From contig NW_004450398.1 in the NCBI RefSeq assembly GCF_000321225.1, positions 1,012,675-1,076,674 on the forward strand: a stretch of 64,000 nucleotides of DNA. Direction: 5' to 3'. Positions 25,044 to 36,888 of this stretch are shown here, piece after piece. Made by a program: the position numbers and the translations under genes. This stretch comes from Odobenus rosmarus divergens. Its lineage: Eukaryota; Chordata; Mammalia; Carnivora; Odobenidae. Under the pieces are notes generated by a model. That model searched no databases. It worked only from the letters and a program-made list of their open reading frames with translations, and was not told the origin of the DNA. The stretch's first letter is position 1. Each line of letters starts with the position of its first letter.

Positions 25044-25689
25044 CCATCGTCTTTTCTCTGATTCCTTTGTGAAGGTATCTCTTGCATCGCAGCTCAGAGG
25101 CCTCTGTCCCCCCTGCCCCCCCCAGGAAACCCAACAAGGTCCTGGCCCCACCTCTGGCTGGGACCTCAATCCTGCATCCTCCTCCACGGAGCTTGCCGCC
25201 TGCCTGAAAGCTCCACTGGGATACCCTGCAGGGCCCACCACCTGATCACAACCGAGTAAAGCACTCCCTTCTGTCACCCTGTCCACGGGACCACCGCCTC
25301 CCTCCCGTCACGGGGTCCCCCAGACCGGCCGGTTCCAATTCATTATCAGCCACTCCTTGTCCATAGTCGAGTCCACTGCCACCCTAGTGGTGAGGCTCCA
25401 TACCTTCTAGGGGTCTCCCGCAGGGGTTCCCCACAGTTGTCTCACCCTTGTTAATCCAACTCACGGCTGTTGGATTCCTCTCCCTGAAGCGAAAACGGGG
25501 ACTCCAACATGCACAGCAGAAATCCACAGCTGGAGGAAAGGCCATGGTCACCCACCAGCATTCCAGATCCCAGGCCTACTCGGCCCCAGTGATATCCCAC
25601 CATAACACACCCCCGCGAGCCAGGACACCACAGTGGGCCTGACGCGCTGGGGCCGCAGAGCGAGCACTCACACGGGCTGTGTCACTCAC

Positions 25690-25815
25690 CCTCGATGTGC
25701 CCTCTGAGGTGCACGCTACTATTACCTTAATTTTACCAGATGTGGAGACAGCCCTGGAGGATTTCAGTGATCCGTCCAAGATCGCGAGCTAATGTGTGAG
25801 GGTCTGAACCTCACT
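25690..25815 (-). repeat. MIR fragment, minus strand
   Basis: Contains gctactattaccttaattt, taccagatgtggagacag and atccgtccaagatcgcgagc, a divergent reversed MIR. Confidence 0.5.
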
Positions 25816-26019
25816 GTGCCCAGGGGCAGAGCGGAGTCCTTACCCACTTCATCGCCTCTCATACAGCTGATCTGAGCTACGTGCCTCTCCCTCTACGGGT
25901 CCTTGGACTCCCTGCCCTACCCCTGTGTCTATACCGTGTCCCCACCCGGACAGCATAGCATTTTTCCAGCTGCCAGGTGGCCACTCCCTTCAGCATGCCC
26001 CATCCCCATGCACTCGGTC

Positions 26020-26580
26020 TACCCACCACACACCCGCTCAGCAAATGACTCTTGAGCCCCACCAGCCCCACCGTGGGCTGGCTCTGGCCAGGGTCACGGT
26101 CACACTGGAACCAAGAAGACACGGGCCTGCCCTCACAGACCTCAAAGACTGCAGGGGGACAGGAATTACCAGGTTACAAGCTGAGGTCAGGGCACTGGGG
26201 ACACAGGAGGTTTTTGGCAGTGTGAACGTAGGCCTGGCCTGGCGGGGGGAAGGGGCACAGGAGCAAGCCCTTTATGAGCCAGCACCACTTGGGCTGCCTC
26301 CTGAAGGATGCACACAGGGGGCAGGAGGAGAGAGACTGGAAGCGGACCAGGCTGGTGTGGCTAGGGGCGTCGAGCTACAGAAAAATGGGAGGAGATCAGG
26401 CTGCGCACTGAGCTTGGGTCTGGGGGGCCACAGTGAGGATTCTGGATGTTATCCGCAGGGAGCTGGGAAGGTTTGGAGCAAGGGAATGATGCAATTTGAT
26501 TTATGTTCTAAGAAATCACTCCAGTTGCTGTAAGAAGAATGGCCAGGGTGGGGGCAGGGGTAGAAGCAGGGAGAGATGTT
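26020..26580 (-). repeat. L2 LINE, minus strand, long fragment
   Basis: Reversed L2 from the tip-proximal part (cgggcctgccctcacagacc, gactgcagggggacagg) through ggagctgggaaggtttgga, gcaagggaatgatgcaattt and aaatcactccagttgctg. Explains the 202-codon plus-strand frame here as non-genic. Confidence 0.65.
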
Positions 26581-29070
26581 GCTGTCGTCCCTCGTCCCCT
26601 CTTTGCCTGCAAAACTCCAGGTGGGGCGGGGAGAGTGTTTACCTCTGGATCCTCCCAGAGCCTAGCACGGTCTGGCGCAGAGCACGACCACCCACTGGCT
26701 GTGTAACGAAATCCATGAGCCCTGAGTGGCACACGACCCACATGAGTGGGGTGGAGTCCACACACCACGCAGGCTGGGTGGGCATCACAGTACCCTGACA
26801 TTCCGAACAGTAACATTACCCTCTGGGAGCCACGCTCCCAGATCAACCATCTGAGACGGGAGCGGTGCTACAACACAGCCTCTGCAACCTCAACGGGCAA
26901 CCCCAAAGACCCAACGGTAGGACAAGAAGTGGAAGAACATTACGCCTGATGAGGAAATGAAAGTGCGAGGACCCAAGGCTTCAAATGAACAAACAAGCCC
27001 TCAGAAACTGACTCTGAATTTGCTCAAACCCAACACTAAAGCCAGGACCATCGGTGAGAAGAGAAGCAATAACGCCTTCACGTGTGCAGTGGGTAGAAGT
27101 GGGTGTTTTGTTCGCCTCCACTGAGTATCGCAGTGCAAAGAAACTTTCAGGGTTCTCTCTCCCTTGCAGCTTCAAAGAGATGTCAGTAAACGTGCTTTGC
27201 TGTTTGCAGGTAATAGACATGCCCAGAGGAGTGACTGTAGCTAATCCTCCACCTGGGTCTCGTGTGACCCTGGCTGGTGTCTTCCTTCTCTGAGCCTCTA
27301 ACCCCAGAAATGCAGCTTCAAAGCTGGGCCTCTAATCCACCTCATCCAAGAATCAGAAGGACAGTACTTCTATGTTGAGAGTCCCCTTCTCTGCCACTTT
27401 CTCCCACCCCCGATTTAGCTACCAAAAACATTCATCCTTCTCCACCAAGTGCCTCCCTCCCTCTTCCGCTAAATGCCCCCCAGGGCAGGGACGCTAGAGG
27501 CACCAACACTTTCAAAGATGATGGGGAAGGTCTCCTAAGGGTAGAGCCCTCTGTGTGCAAAGCTGTCATTAAAGACCAAAATGGCTCCCTGGCTACAATG
27601 AGAGGGAATAATTTGTTAACCTTGATCAAGTGGGAGGGTATCGATCGGAAGGGACACCAGTCAGAGATGAGCAAAAGAAAAGCAGTCTGAGAGAGACAGG
27701 TGACAGTGTGCGCCCACAGCTTCCCAGGGAAAGGCCTCCCAAGGAAATGGGGATCAGGACAGGAGGGACTCGAAGCAACCTGGCATTCCAATCAGGTAGC
27801 CGACTCCCTCAGTTCTGATTCCAGTATCTTCTGCAGCCTGAGCATAATTCATCTTCCTATGCAACTCCTACCCACAGCGACTTTGCCCCTGAGGCTGTCG
27901 CAAGCTTCCAGGACTCCTGGCAGCTTTGTTACTATAGTACATTAAAAAGTTGGCAGACCGGCTCACACACAGCATCTCTGATGAGGATAATCAAGATCAG
28001 CTGGAGCTCGGGGTCCCACGAGAGCGACAAGATGAAGCCTCTGGGTCTGGAAGGCTGAGAGGCAGAGGTTGGACCGCGGGAAAGCTGCCAGGAGGACGCC
28101 CTCCCGCGAGGATGCTGGAGGCCGGCCAGACGCTACTCTCCCTGAAGACAATGAAGGAAAGCCCGCAGAGGGGGGAAGAGCGCTGAGTTCTGTAAGACCA
28201 GACCCAACAAATGGCAGAGAGCAGTGCCCCAGGAGCAGCCGGCCCTTGGCCCCCAGGGTCTGACGGTTGAGAGGAGCCCAGCTAAGAAAGGAAGGAGCTA
28301 CTGGAAACAAAACAGAGTGCCAAGTGCAGGCACCTGACAGCCCAGCGACCGCTGGCCCCCTCGGTGGGGAGGGAGACAAGGTCACCAGGTGGAAGCCATG
28401 TGGTCCCGGGGGGGCCAGGACCGCCTGCTCTCTCCAAGCGCCCCCCTTCTCAGGCACCCTGTCCACGTGTGCGTGCACTGCCCCTGAATGGGCCATGGCA
28501 AGTTAACCAACCCCCCCCGCCACCCCGCACTGGCCGTCAGGGCCCCGCATGGTCACCTGAGGGAACACAGCAGCTGGTGCTGGCCTGGCTCACAGACACC
28601 AGCCCGGCCCACCAGCCCAGCCCGGGACTTCAGTGGAGACCCAGGAAAAAGTGCCAGCCAGTATGGGAGGCCGTGCGGCTGAGGCCAGACGGGGCGGGGC
28701 AAGGTGGCGAGAGAGAGCAAAGCCTCTCAAAGGAAAAGAGGAGACGGGGCAGACCCCATAAGGAAGTGTGGGGCACAGAATCGGGGAGACCCAGGAGCGC
28801 CCTCCGTTCCGACCAGCGGCTCCCGGTCCCCGGACACCCCACAGCAGGGCCCCGCCACTGCCACGGTGCTGAGAGCAGGCTTCACGGGGCCTGAGCCGCT
28901 GCCTGGCACCTTGGGGAGCCTTCACCACAAGTCTGAGAGGAAGGTGGGGTAACAGTGGCCAGCCCTTCCTCACAAGCTGTGGTCGAGAGAGGATGCGTTC
29001 GTCCGGATTAGCCACCTTCCAGGCCTGGGCTCACTCCAAGGGCTGCCATTACCACCATCAGCCGCACCTA
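26581..29070. other. Intron sequence, partly GC-rich, no gene recognised
   Basis: No exon or named repeat. Between about 28650 and 28920 CpG dinucleotides are more frequent than nearby and a GC-box (ggggcggggc, 28691-28700) occurs. Confidence 0.5.
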
Positions 29071-29073
29071 GAG

Positions 29074-29164
29074 GAGGAGACGGGCCTGGAGGACTGAGTC
29101 ATTTCGCCCCGCACGGGCCAGAGAGGAGACGGGCCTGGAGGACTGAGTCATTTCGCCCCGCACG
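29074..29164. repeat. 49-bp tandem duplication, two copies
   Basis: A 42-base segment at 29074-29115 recurs exactly at 29123-29164; the period is 49. Each copy carries an AP-1-like tgagtca. Confidence 0.92.
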
Positions 29165-30027
29165 CTCAGGAGCCCCAGTCTCCGCCGGGAACACTGCCGC
29201 TCGGAGAGGTGACCTGGCCTGCTCAGCTCCTGAGGCTCCTGGGGCTGGGCCATCTGACCCCTACTCGAGACGGCTGCCAGTCGGCCACCCACCTGCCCCT
29301 GAGCTCCAGCTCCTTTGAGCGGGTTTCTGTCCGCCCCCGTGACCAAAAAAACAGTCTGTCATCCGGTTCAGGCTGTCAACAGCTTCCTGAGCAGTCCAGA
29401 AACCGTTATGGTTTCTTAAACCTGGTCCTGGGAGGGGGAGAAGGTGCCTGTGTAGGGGCTGGGTTGGGGGGGACTGGGGTGACGGCCACCCACCGCCCTC
29501 TGGGCACACCAGGCTCATCCACGTCCCCTCCCCCCTCTCCCACCACCCCCCGTGACTTGCTCTAGCTCAAGAAAACAGTAACACGAGAGCACACTCAACC
29601 AAATGGAAGGAGTCGGAAACGCTCACCACCCCACAGGCAGGTTCTGAGCAAGCCACTCTCTGAGCCCTCAGCACTTGGCTGCAAAGGGTGTGGGGGCCTT
29701 TAGAGGTATTAGTTCTGTAACGTTTCTCCCTAAGACGCAAAATTAATGGTCACCACTTATGGTCAGCTTGTACGTGCCCAGGTCCCAAAAAATCACTAGT
29801 AAGGAAAACAAACTGGTGTAGGGGCTCCTTCGTGACTTGTCAGCTGGTTTGGCCCAACCCTCGCTCGGGTGGGAGCACCTCAAACACTCGGGGTCAGCAA
29901 GAAGACAAGCCAAACCCTCAGTCCCTTCCAGTCTCCTGCCCTGAGCCCCGTGCCTCTTGGCTCCCTCCTGCCGGCAGAGGGAACCCAGCACATGAACGGA
30001 GGGAGGGAGGAATCAGGAAGCACCCAC

Positions 30028-30146
30028 CTGCAGGGCTGTAGGAGGCCACTCCACTGACCGGAAAGAGGACGTCGGTGTCGCCATGTAGCACCTGCAGAGG
30101 GGCCCAGCTGTGCATCTGGGACAGGCGGGTGTTCCCATCCAGCGGC
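30028..30146 (-). CDS. SNX29: SNX29 coding exon, linker (about residues 376-414)
   Basis: The 119-base exon encodes 39 codons, starting PLDGNTRLSQMHSWAPLQVL and ending FPVSGVASYSPA, with one base at each end shared with neighbouring exons. Human SNX29 has the same segment with a few changes. The acceptor is ctcacttag and the donor CAG/gtgggt. It is the last SNX29 exon visible: the next expected protein segment (ending in a block around ISELRQATVAMMNRK, before the coiled coil) was not found on either strand down to position 1. The following intron therefore exceeds 30 kb within this window. Confidence 0.94.
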
Positions 30147-30334
30147 CTAAGTGAGAGAGGACAGCTGCGTGACAGACCGAAGAGCGTCCGAGGGCTCAGA
30201 CCACCACAAGCATCTGCCGGGCCTCCCTCAAGTTCCCTCTTGGGAGCCAGCCAGACCGTGAAGGGGCTGAAGATAGGAGGCCCAGGCGGGGAGCAGGAGC
30301 ACGCGGTCCAGATCAGACCTCATGCCTTCATTCC

Positions 30335-30480
30335 TCCCGCCAGTGCTCACTGAGCACCTGCTACAGGCCAGGCTCCGGGCTCACATATATTCTGTGCTGG
30401 CCAAAGAGCCAAACGGTGTTCATGCTGCCCTCAAGGAGCTTACAGTGGGCTGGGGGACCAGGACGTGAATCACACAACCC
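30335..30480 (-). repeat. L2 LINE fragment, minus strand
   Basis: Contains gctcactgagcacctgctac, aggccaggctccgggc and ctcaaggagcttacagtggg, the reversed L2 3' region. It lies 189 bp upstream of the 30146 acceptor in the transcript. Confidence 0.7.
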
Positions 30481-30654
30481 CGCAAGGAGATGTAAGACAG
30501 CAACTCAGAGTCGCAGAGCTGGTCAGCAAGGCCACAGAAAGCATCCCTGAAGAAGTGAGGTGAGAGCTGAGAGCTCAGGGTGAGTGCAGTGAAGAGGGGG
30601 ACGGGCAAGGGGGATGCAGCATGTGCCGATCCCTGAAGCAGGACGAAGCACAGG

Positions 30655-30760
30655 GTCCCAGGCTCTGAAATGCTGTCAGCCACGTGACCTGGGGCTAGTG
30701 TCCCGTCGCCTCGCTGGTTCTCAAACCCTCATTAGTAAAAGAGCAGAATCAGACCAAAAC
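30655..30760 (+). repeat. MIR fragment
   Basis: Forward MIR core, weak: gccacgtgacctggggctag, tcgctggttctcaaacc, attagtaaaagagcagaatc. Confidence 0.45.
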
Positions 30761-31256
30761 CGTGTCTGGATCCCTTCCAAGAAAGGGGGTCAGCTGAACC
30801 ATTAACTGGGCTCACATGACCTGTTATGGCGACACCTCATCCACAAAGTACAAAAGCAACCTGGACCATCTTTGTCGCACCCGCTCGTTCAGTTCAGTGT
30901 ATTTGGGAAGGGTTTGCCCACTGCAGCATTTGCCGCTGGACAGTGGAAATATTAATAAATACTAGGCTGAAGTTGCAGGGGACGTTAAAGTTTATAAAAT
31001 CACTCTGTAACTCAGGTGTAAAGAAGTCCAAAACAGATCATAGCCCTACCTACTTAACAGAGGAAGGATGGGGGGGGGAGGAAAGAAGGGGGGGAAAAGG
31101 TAGACAAAAAGTCCAGGAGGATGTGACTTGTCCAAGTTCAGCATCCTGGACGGAACGGAGGCTTCAGGGTCTGAGGCCACATCTTCCAAATCCAATTATG
31201 ATGGGCTTTCTGAATGCTGCCCATCGTGTGGCATGATGCATGTAGTTTTTCTTTTG

Positions 31257-31442
31257 GTTCAGAGCAGGGATCAACACAATTTTTTTGTAAAGGACCAGAC
31301 AGGAAACAGTGTAGGCTTTGTGGCCATAAGTACTCTTCTTTGTAGTTGTAGTTAACAGCCCTTTCAAAAAAGTAACGACCCTTCTTAGCTTGGGGGTGGA
31401 TCTCGCCCATAGGCTACTTTGTCAAGCCTTTGAAGAGGCCAC
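31257..31442 (+). repeat. hAT-type non-autonomous DNA transposon
   Basis: Contains gggatcaacacaattttttt, gtaaaggaccagacaggaaa, ggctttgtggcc, and the end gcccataggctactttgtca. Same family as 46675-46910 and 54788-54968. Confidence 0.6.
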
Positions 31443-32149
31443 TTGGAGATTTTCCTTTCAGCCCTCTCTAGCTTTTGGTCAGATATTTGGCTCTGAGCTA
31501 GAAACGGGAAATAATCCTAACAGCATTTTGCAGAATCCATCATTTAATCCTGCAGCTCACACCCACAGTGAGCCCCTCAGGAGCCTGGGGTGGGGCAGCA
31601 CAACCACACTGGGGCCAGGTTCTGGGGTGAACTCAGCTATGCCTCTAGAGTCAGTAGCGAGCCGCCCTCCTGGGGCTCAGATCCAGCAGCTGGTGACCTG
31701 GGGGACTCCCGGACACCTCGAGGCACTCAGGGCCGCCACTCAGGAGAAGGCAGCAAAACCACCTGTCCTTTCCTGGGCCACTGCACCAGCTCCAGGCGGG
31801 TGGGATTTTCCACTGTTTATTCTAAGGGGCAATTTTGCCACTTCCCAGAAACGCAGAGCGCAGGTGAAGCCAGACCCCATCAGCTGAGGTTTTAGAACCC
31901 AAGCAAAAGTGCCCAAGGGCCAACACCCCCAAAACGATTTACACTGACGTGATTCCTAAGACAGAGACCAATCCCGAGCAGGGTTCCACAGTTGGCTTAA
32001 TAATAACAGGTTTTGCTTTTCATTAGGAAAAAGAGACGCTTATTTTAAAACCTAGAAAATGCCAAAAAGAGGAGGGGGCGGGGAATACACCAAAAGCCAC
32101 ACTACTACCAAAAACAAAACTGACTTAGACACTCTTGCCTTAGCACTTC

Positions 32150-33000
32150 TTTCTTCCACACATACTTTTCTTTAGGAGGTCGTAATGAAACTCAATGCAG
32201 GATTTAGCTTGCTTTTTTCATTCAATATTCATTCCTAAGTTCATCCTGACTACTGAGATACTCTTAAATGTCAGTGAAGATGTTCAAGATCCTACCGGGT
32301 CATGGATGGAACTGAATTTCTATAGCGTACACCCGAAACTGGTAAAACACTGTTACCTGTACTGGAATTAAAATTAAAAACTTAATTAAAAAAAAAAAAA
32401 GATGTTTGAGACCTGAAACGTTAGGATGTTAAAGTGTAAGCTACAGAGCAGTCGGCTATTAACGGAGGTCAAGCTCCAGAGTTCTGCTTCTAGAAAGGCA
32501 GACTTTGGTATCTAGACGCAGCCACGGTCTGGAGACTCTGTCCTCAGGGCACATTCCCAGCAGTGGAACTGCTGAATCAAGTGGGATAAACATTTCTAAG
32601 GCTCCTGACGTCGTGTCAAACTGTCTTCCCCGAGGGCTGTCAGCACTCCGGCCATCTGTGAGATCTGCGAGGACACCCCTGCGCACCAGCCCGGCCCCGT
32701 CATCCACCCCCGAGTTGGCGCCACCTGTGTGCCCAGAAAATACCACACAACAGGACACACTGAGAGCAAGCCCTCCCCCAGGGTGCTAACCCAGGGCTTG
32801 CCTTTTATCCAGTTCTAAGTTGTGGCAAAATACGGTGTCTGATGGCATTCTCCATTTGTTTAATTGCTAATGAGGTGTAATGTTTGTCCCTATGTTAGTA
32901 ATTCTTTTTGAATTATGTTCCCTTCTGGTGTCCCTTCCCCACTGGTGTCAGAGGTCACACAGGAAGCGACAGAAAAACCCCTTTCTATAATAAAGACATC
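32150..33000 (-). repeat. Old L1 (L1M/HAL1-like), minus strand, with a young L1 tip inside
   Basis: The block cccagcagtggaactgctga, taaacatttctaaggctcct, gtgtcaaactgtcttcc is the reversed L1 region often found as ccagcagtggaattgctggg. The part near 32860-32935 fits downstream sequence of the same kind. Borders are rough. Confidence 0.5.
32294..32398 (+). mobile_element. Short 5'-truncated L1 3' tip
   Basis: Ends tatagcgtacacccgaaact, ctggaattaaaattaaaaac then poly-A. Target duplications aagatgttcaagatcct (32277-32293) and aagatgtttgagacct (about 32399-32414) support an L1 insertion only about 105 bp long. Confidence 0.65.
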
Positions 33001-34170
33001 ATCCTCTCTTAAGAAAAACAAAAACAAAATGCAAAGCAAACGCTGGTTAATATTGAGGCAGGAGGGACAAGATTTTTCCTCGGTCATCAGAGGTGGTTTA
33101 ATTGCCAGCAAACAGAAACGTAAACCCAACTTTTCGCCAACAGAGCATTTCAGAGACAACTGGAGCCCTGCCATGGCCGGAGGCTGTCACATCCACAGTG
33201 TGCTTCTCCTGGACGGGCCACCTGTCCCTCACAAACCTGGCAATGCTGTTCAACTGCTCAGGTTCTGGCCCCTCCAGGCTCCTAGACCTTTCATGTGAAT
33301 ATTAGCTTAGAATCAAAATGAAAGGATTACTCAGTAGGCCATGTCATCATTCCTCTGCTCCTCCCCAAGATGCTCTGCAGAACGTTAGATCGAGATCCCC
33401 CCTTACGCCAGGGAGAGGCTGCCCATAATCCGCAGGAGGCCCAATGGCCTCGAAGGGCCCGGGCCCCTGAAGAGGTCACCCTGCACTGTTTTGTGTGTTA
33501 CACATCACAATGCCCGAGGCGGCTACCCTGGCTCGCAAGCTGGCCTCCCCCTCAGGCCTCCCTCAATGGCACAGTCCGGTAGGAAGAAAATGACTGTGTC
33601 TGAGGCCAAACACAGAGGGAATCAACTCAGAGACGTGCTCACCCACAGATGCACAGAAACTCGGCTACAGGCCACGGTAGCAAGATAACCTGATCCAATG
33701 TTATTCACTTTTGGATGCGATGAACACTTGAGTCACTAGACTTTGAATAGATGAGATCACTCTCCCCGGTTCGGCTGGGCCTTATCAAATCAGCTGAAGG
33801 TCTTAACAGGAAAAGACGGAGGCCCCCCAAAGAACAAGAAACTCCGCCAGCAGCCGGCCTTTGGACTCAAGCTGCAACTCCTCCCTGGGTCTCCAGGCGC
33901 TGGTCTACCTTACAGATTCCAACCTCTCAAGGCTCCACAATCACGTGAGCCAGTTCGTTAAAATAAATCTAGACAGACAGATATGGATGGACAGACAGTA
34001 GTTCTGCCCTTTATCCACAGAGGATACGTTCCAAGGCCCCCAGTGGATTCCTAAAATCCCAAAACTGCACCCTATATTTATGCTGTGTTTTTCCTAACCG
34101 TACACACCTGTAATAACATTTAATTTATAAATTAGGCACCTTAGAGATTAACAACAATAATAAAATAGAA

Positions 34171-34370
34171 GGGGTGGTGCAGTCAGTTAAACGCCCAACT
34201 CTTGGTTTCAACTGGAGTCATGCTCTCAGGGTTGTGGGATCGAGCCCCGTACCAGGTTCCCCACTCAGCGTGGAGTCTGCTTAAGACTCTCTCTGCCCCT
34301 CCCACTTGTATTCTCTTTCTCTCTCTCAAACAAAATAAATAAAATAAAATAAACCTTTAAAATATAAATA
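34171..34370 (+). mobile_element. CAN-SINE, older subfamily, inside Tigger
   Basis: Has the older-type core (cccaactcttggtttcaact, catgctctcagggttgtggg) and a long ataaaataaaataaacc tail. The head is damaged. The sequence aaaatagaa is duplicated around it. Confidence 0.85.
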
Positions 34371-34479
34371 AAATAGAACAATTACAATAATCTGCAATAA
34401 AAGGTGACACGAATGTATATCATAAAATATACTATACTGTAGTCACCCTTCTTGTGATGACAAACTGCCTATGTGATGA

Positions 34480-34840
34480 TCAGACAGGGAGACTGAAGGA
34501 CTCCATAAAAATCTGCTTTTTAGAGGGGGTGCTTGGGTGGCTCCAAGAAATAACACCTGGGTCCTCATCTTTGCTCTCACTGGTTGCTGGATGCCTGAAA
34601 GGTGACATACACCAGACCACTGTCGTCAGTAAAAACCCTCAGACCCTTTCTGGGTCTCCCAGACACTCTGTACCTGCACGCCCTCTATGCCTCCAATCAA
34701 CTCTGCTTTTACCTCCTGCTGGCTCGCATTGGTTTTCTAACCTGCATGCAGCCAGAGACCCCTCAGCCAATCTTGTAGGACCCCCTCGGCTGATCCTGTG
34801 GGATGCCCTCTGGGTCCTCGGTCCCAGCCTGCCAGCATCA
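34480..34840 (+). mobile_element. Solo LTR inserted in Tigger (361 bp)
   Basis: The Tigger sequence stops at ...atgtgatga and resumes at atgagatgaag, so the 361 bases between are an insertion flanked by a 4-bp duplication (atga, 34476-34479 and 34841-34844). The ends are tcagac and cagcatca; a TATA-like ccataaaaatc is at about 34504. Size, end type and 4-bp duplication suggest a solo ERV1-class LTR. Strand is inferred from the TATA-like motif and the A/T-poor end. Confidence 0.6.
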
Positions 34841-35003
34841 ATGAGATGAAGTGGGGTGAATGATGTAGGCCAGGCTACTACCGACCTTGTGATGATCCAT
34901 GAGGAGGAGGAGCATCTGCTTCAGGACCACGGTTGGCTACGGGTAACTAAGACCATGGAACAGTAACCATGGACCCGTGGATGAGGGGGATCCCCCCTGC
35001 TGG

Positions 35004-35899
35004 TTCTGCTTCTGTGGAGAGCCCGACTCACACAGCAGGTCACAACACGCGGGTCCCAGGTAGAAAACACTCACCCCGTGAGCCAGAGCAAAGCTTCAGG
35101 GAAGCAACACTTCAGGGAAGTGACCCTGACCAACACGTCAGGAGCGGAAAAAAGCCTTGTGTGTGAAAGTATTCATTTCAGAATGGCTGATAACAAAAAA
35201 GCAAAAATGAGAACAAGAGCAAAAGCCATCAAGCTCAATACTGACCATGGGGGGGCAACATCAACAAAACGTGACGTGTTGATCTGTCAACCAACCGACA
35301 GTCCTAATTATGCAGAAACGCGGACTATCTGATAGCAAAAGCCTGGAAGCACAGCACAACCTACCCTTAATCCCTGCTTCTCTCAGTGCTTGGACAAATC
35401 TCCGCTCTCTGAGGAATCCCGTTCTTCCATCCATGAAGACGGGGCGATGCCCACTAAAACCTCCCAGGGCAGCTCCTACTATTGCGACGGGTACACGCGG
35501 AGCCCACCGGCCCGGCCTGCCACAGAAGATCAATAAGGTCATCTGCTAATACAGGTACCCGTGTGAATGAGGATGACAGCAAAAATCAGAAACAGGCATT
35601 GTCTCATGAGAAAGAAGGAGACTCCTATTAGAACACATGGGACATGAGAAGCTTAGGGCCAGAGACACTGAACCCCGCATCCCGCCGCGGGGTCTTGGGC
35701 TGGTTTGAAGCCGGCGTGACAGATGGCACCGGGCACTGCAAGGCCCAAGCGAAGACATAGCCAGTTCATCTGGCATTCCGATAAGACCAAGCACAGGAAT
35801 TCTTACAGAGCAGCAAGGGCAGCGGCTGACCTGGGCTCTTTCTTGCTGCCAAAGGCCGACACACAGTAATCCCAATAACTCAACAATGACTCCAAAAAG
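35004..35899. other. Intron sequence, nothing recognised
   Basis: No exon and no repeat that I can name in this part of the 6.4-kb intron. Confidence 0.5.
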
Positions 35900-36045
35900 C
35901 AGGTGCTGTTTTTCTCCCAGGTCTCCAGTGAGGTTCTGGGGGGTAAACTTGTCCAACCTAAGACACGTAGCTAGTAAGCAAGAACCCAGGCTGTCTTAAC
36001 TCCAAGATCCACACTCTTAACTATGCTTTACTGCTTTCAGCCTTC
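35900..36045 (-). repeat. MIR fragment, minus strand
   Basis: Contains cacgtagctagtaagcaaga, acccaggctgtcttaactcc and cactcttaactatgctttac, the reversed MIR 5' part. Confidence 0.6.
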
Positions 36046-36512
36046 TCGTGCATCAAGGCCCTTCCAGAAACACGCATCTACTGCACCGCCACCGTTAAAG
36101 CAGCAAGACAGGCTAATTCCTGCTGTTCACACCCCAGTAGATAAACACAGAAACTGCTAGTGGGCGACTCTTTGCTAGAATAACCCTGCCTCTCTCCGGA
36201 GCTTCCTGTGCTAGGAACAAGGCAGAAATACAAGGAATATCCAACAAAAACAAAAACACATACATAAAGCAGGAATTTCAATGCACACACCTTGACACCA
36301 ATCTTATAATAAGTACCTTCAAATATACTCCCTTCCCTTCTGTTCATTCTCAGAAGGACAGTAAGCTCATGCTCCTTCCTCCTCGACCAAGATCAGAAAA
36401 GGGAATGATGCACTACACACACAGAAACCGTGCGCTCGGATTTCACCCAATGCTGCAGAAAGAGGAAGCCGTTAATGCACCACCCTTCGTTAAAAGCTCA
36501 AGTGACACTTAC

Positions 36513-36888
36513 TTCTCAGGCGACCCCGAGTGGCCCAGGCACTTCCTTCCCGACACGTTCCCATACACATCATCCTCATTGTCATCCACGTCTTCATCGT
36601 CGATGCTTTTCACATCGAGCTTCTGATACCCAAATTCGCCATTCAAGGACAGAGAATCAATTTTCCATGAGCTGCTGCTCTGACTTCCGTTGGAATTTGG
36701 CCCAAAGGGGCTTTCAAAGGCCGACATGATATTGATGGAGGAGCGGTCGGAGTTCTCCTCTGAGCTCTCCCCTGCCCCAGGGATCTTTTTAAAAACATCG
36801 CCAGAGTTCTGCTCCTCTTCCTCATCATCAAAAGAGATAATGTTGGTCACCTTCTTTTTCTTCTTCCGCTCCTTTTTACATCTGGCAT
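36513..36888 (-). CDS. SNX29: SNX29 coding exon, basic and acidic linker (about residues 250-375)
   Basis: The 376-base exon has 124 full codons plus two bases on each side. It opens with a Lys-rich patch (CKKERKKKKKVTN), then an acidic run (SFDDEEEEQNSGD), a Ser-rich part, the block IMSAFESPFGPNSNGSQSS, and a second acidic stretch (SIDDEDVDDNEDDVYGN). No folded domain is expected; the composition suggests a disordered linker between RUN and coiled coil. The basic patch could act as a nuclear or lipid-contact signal, which is inference. The acceptor is ttttgccag and the donor GAGAA/gtaagtg. The Met-led open frame that extends to 36940 is intron read-through and not an alternative start. Confidence 0.96.

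Larger units (their letters stand above)
33996..35003. mobile_element. Tigger-like DNA transposon, interrupted twice
   Basis: Starts cagtagttctgccctttatc, gaggatacgttccaaggccc and ends with the complementary type accatggacccgtggatgag gggg. The inside matches the non-autonomous Tigger/MER2 family (taatttataaattaggcacc, agagattaacaacaataata, caccatgaggagg-type end). It is split by a SINE (34171-34370) and by an LTR (34480-34840); about 440 bp of the transposon itself remains. No transposase is encoded. Confidence 0.75.

Noticed and set aside
25925..26533. A 202-codon open frame on the plus strand
   Set aside because: It is the mirror of a minus-strand L2 repeat.
28650..28920. Possible CpG island or internal promoter with a GC box
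   Set aside because: My hand count gives about 15 CpG in 280 bases, roughly half of expectation at that GC content, below the usual threshold.
34526..34545. gggtgcttgggtggctcc looks like a SINE head
   Set aside because: No SINE body or tail follows and it lies inside the 361-base LTR insert; treated as chance.
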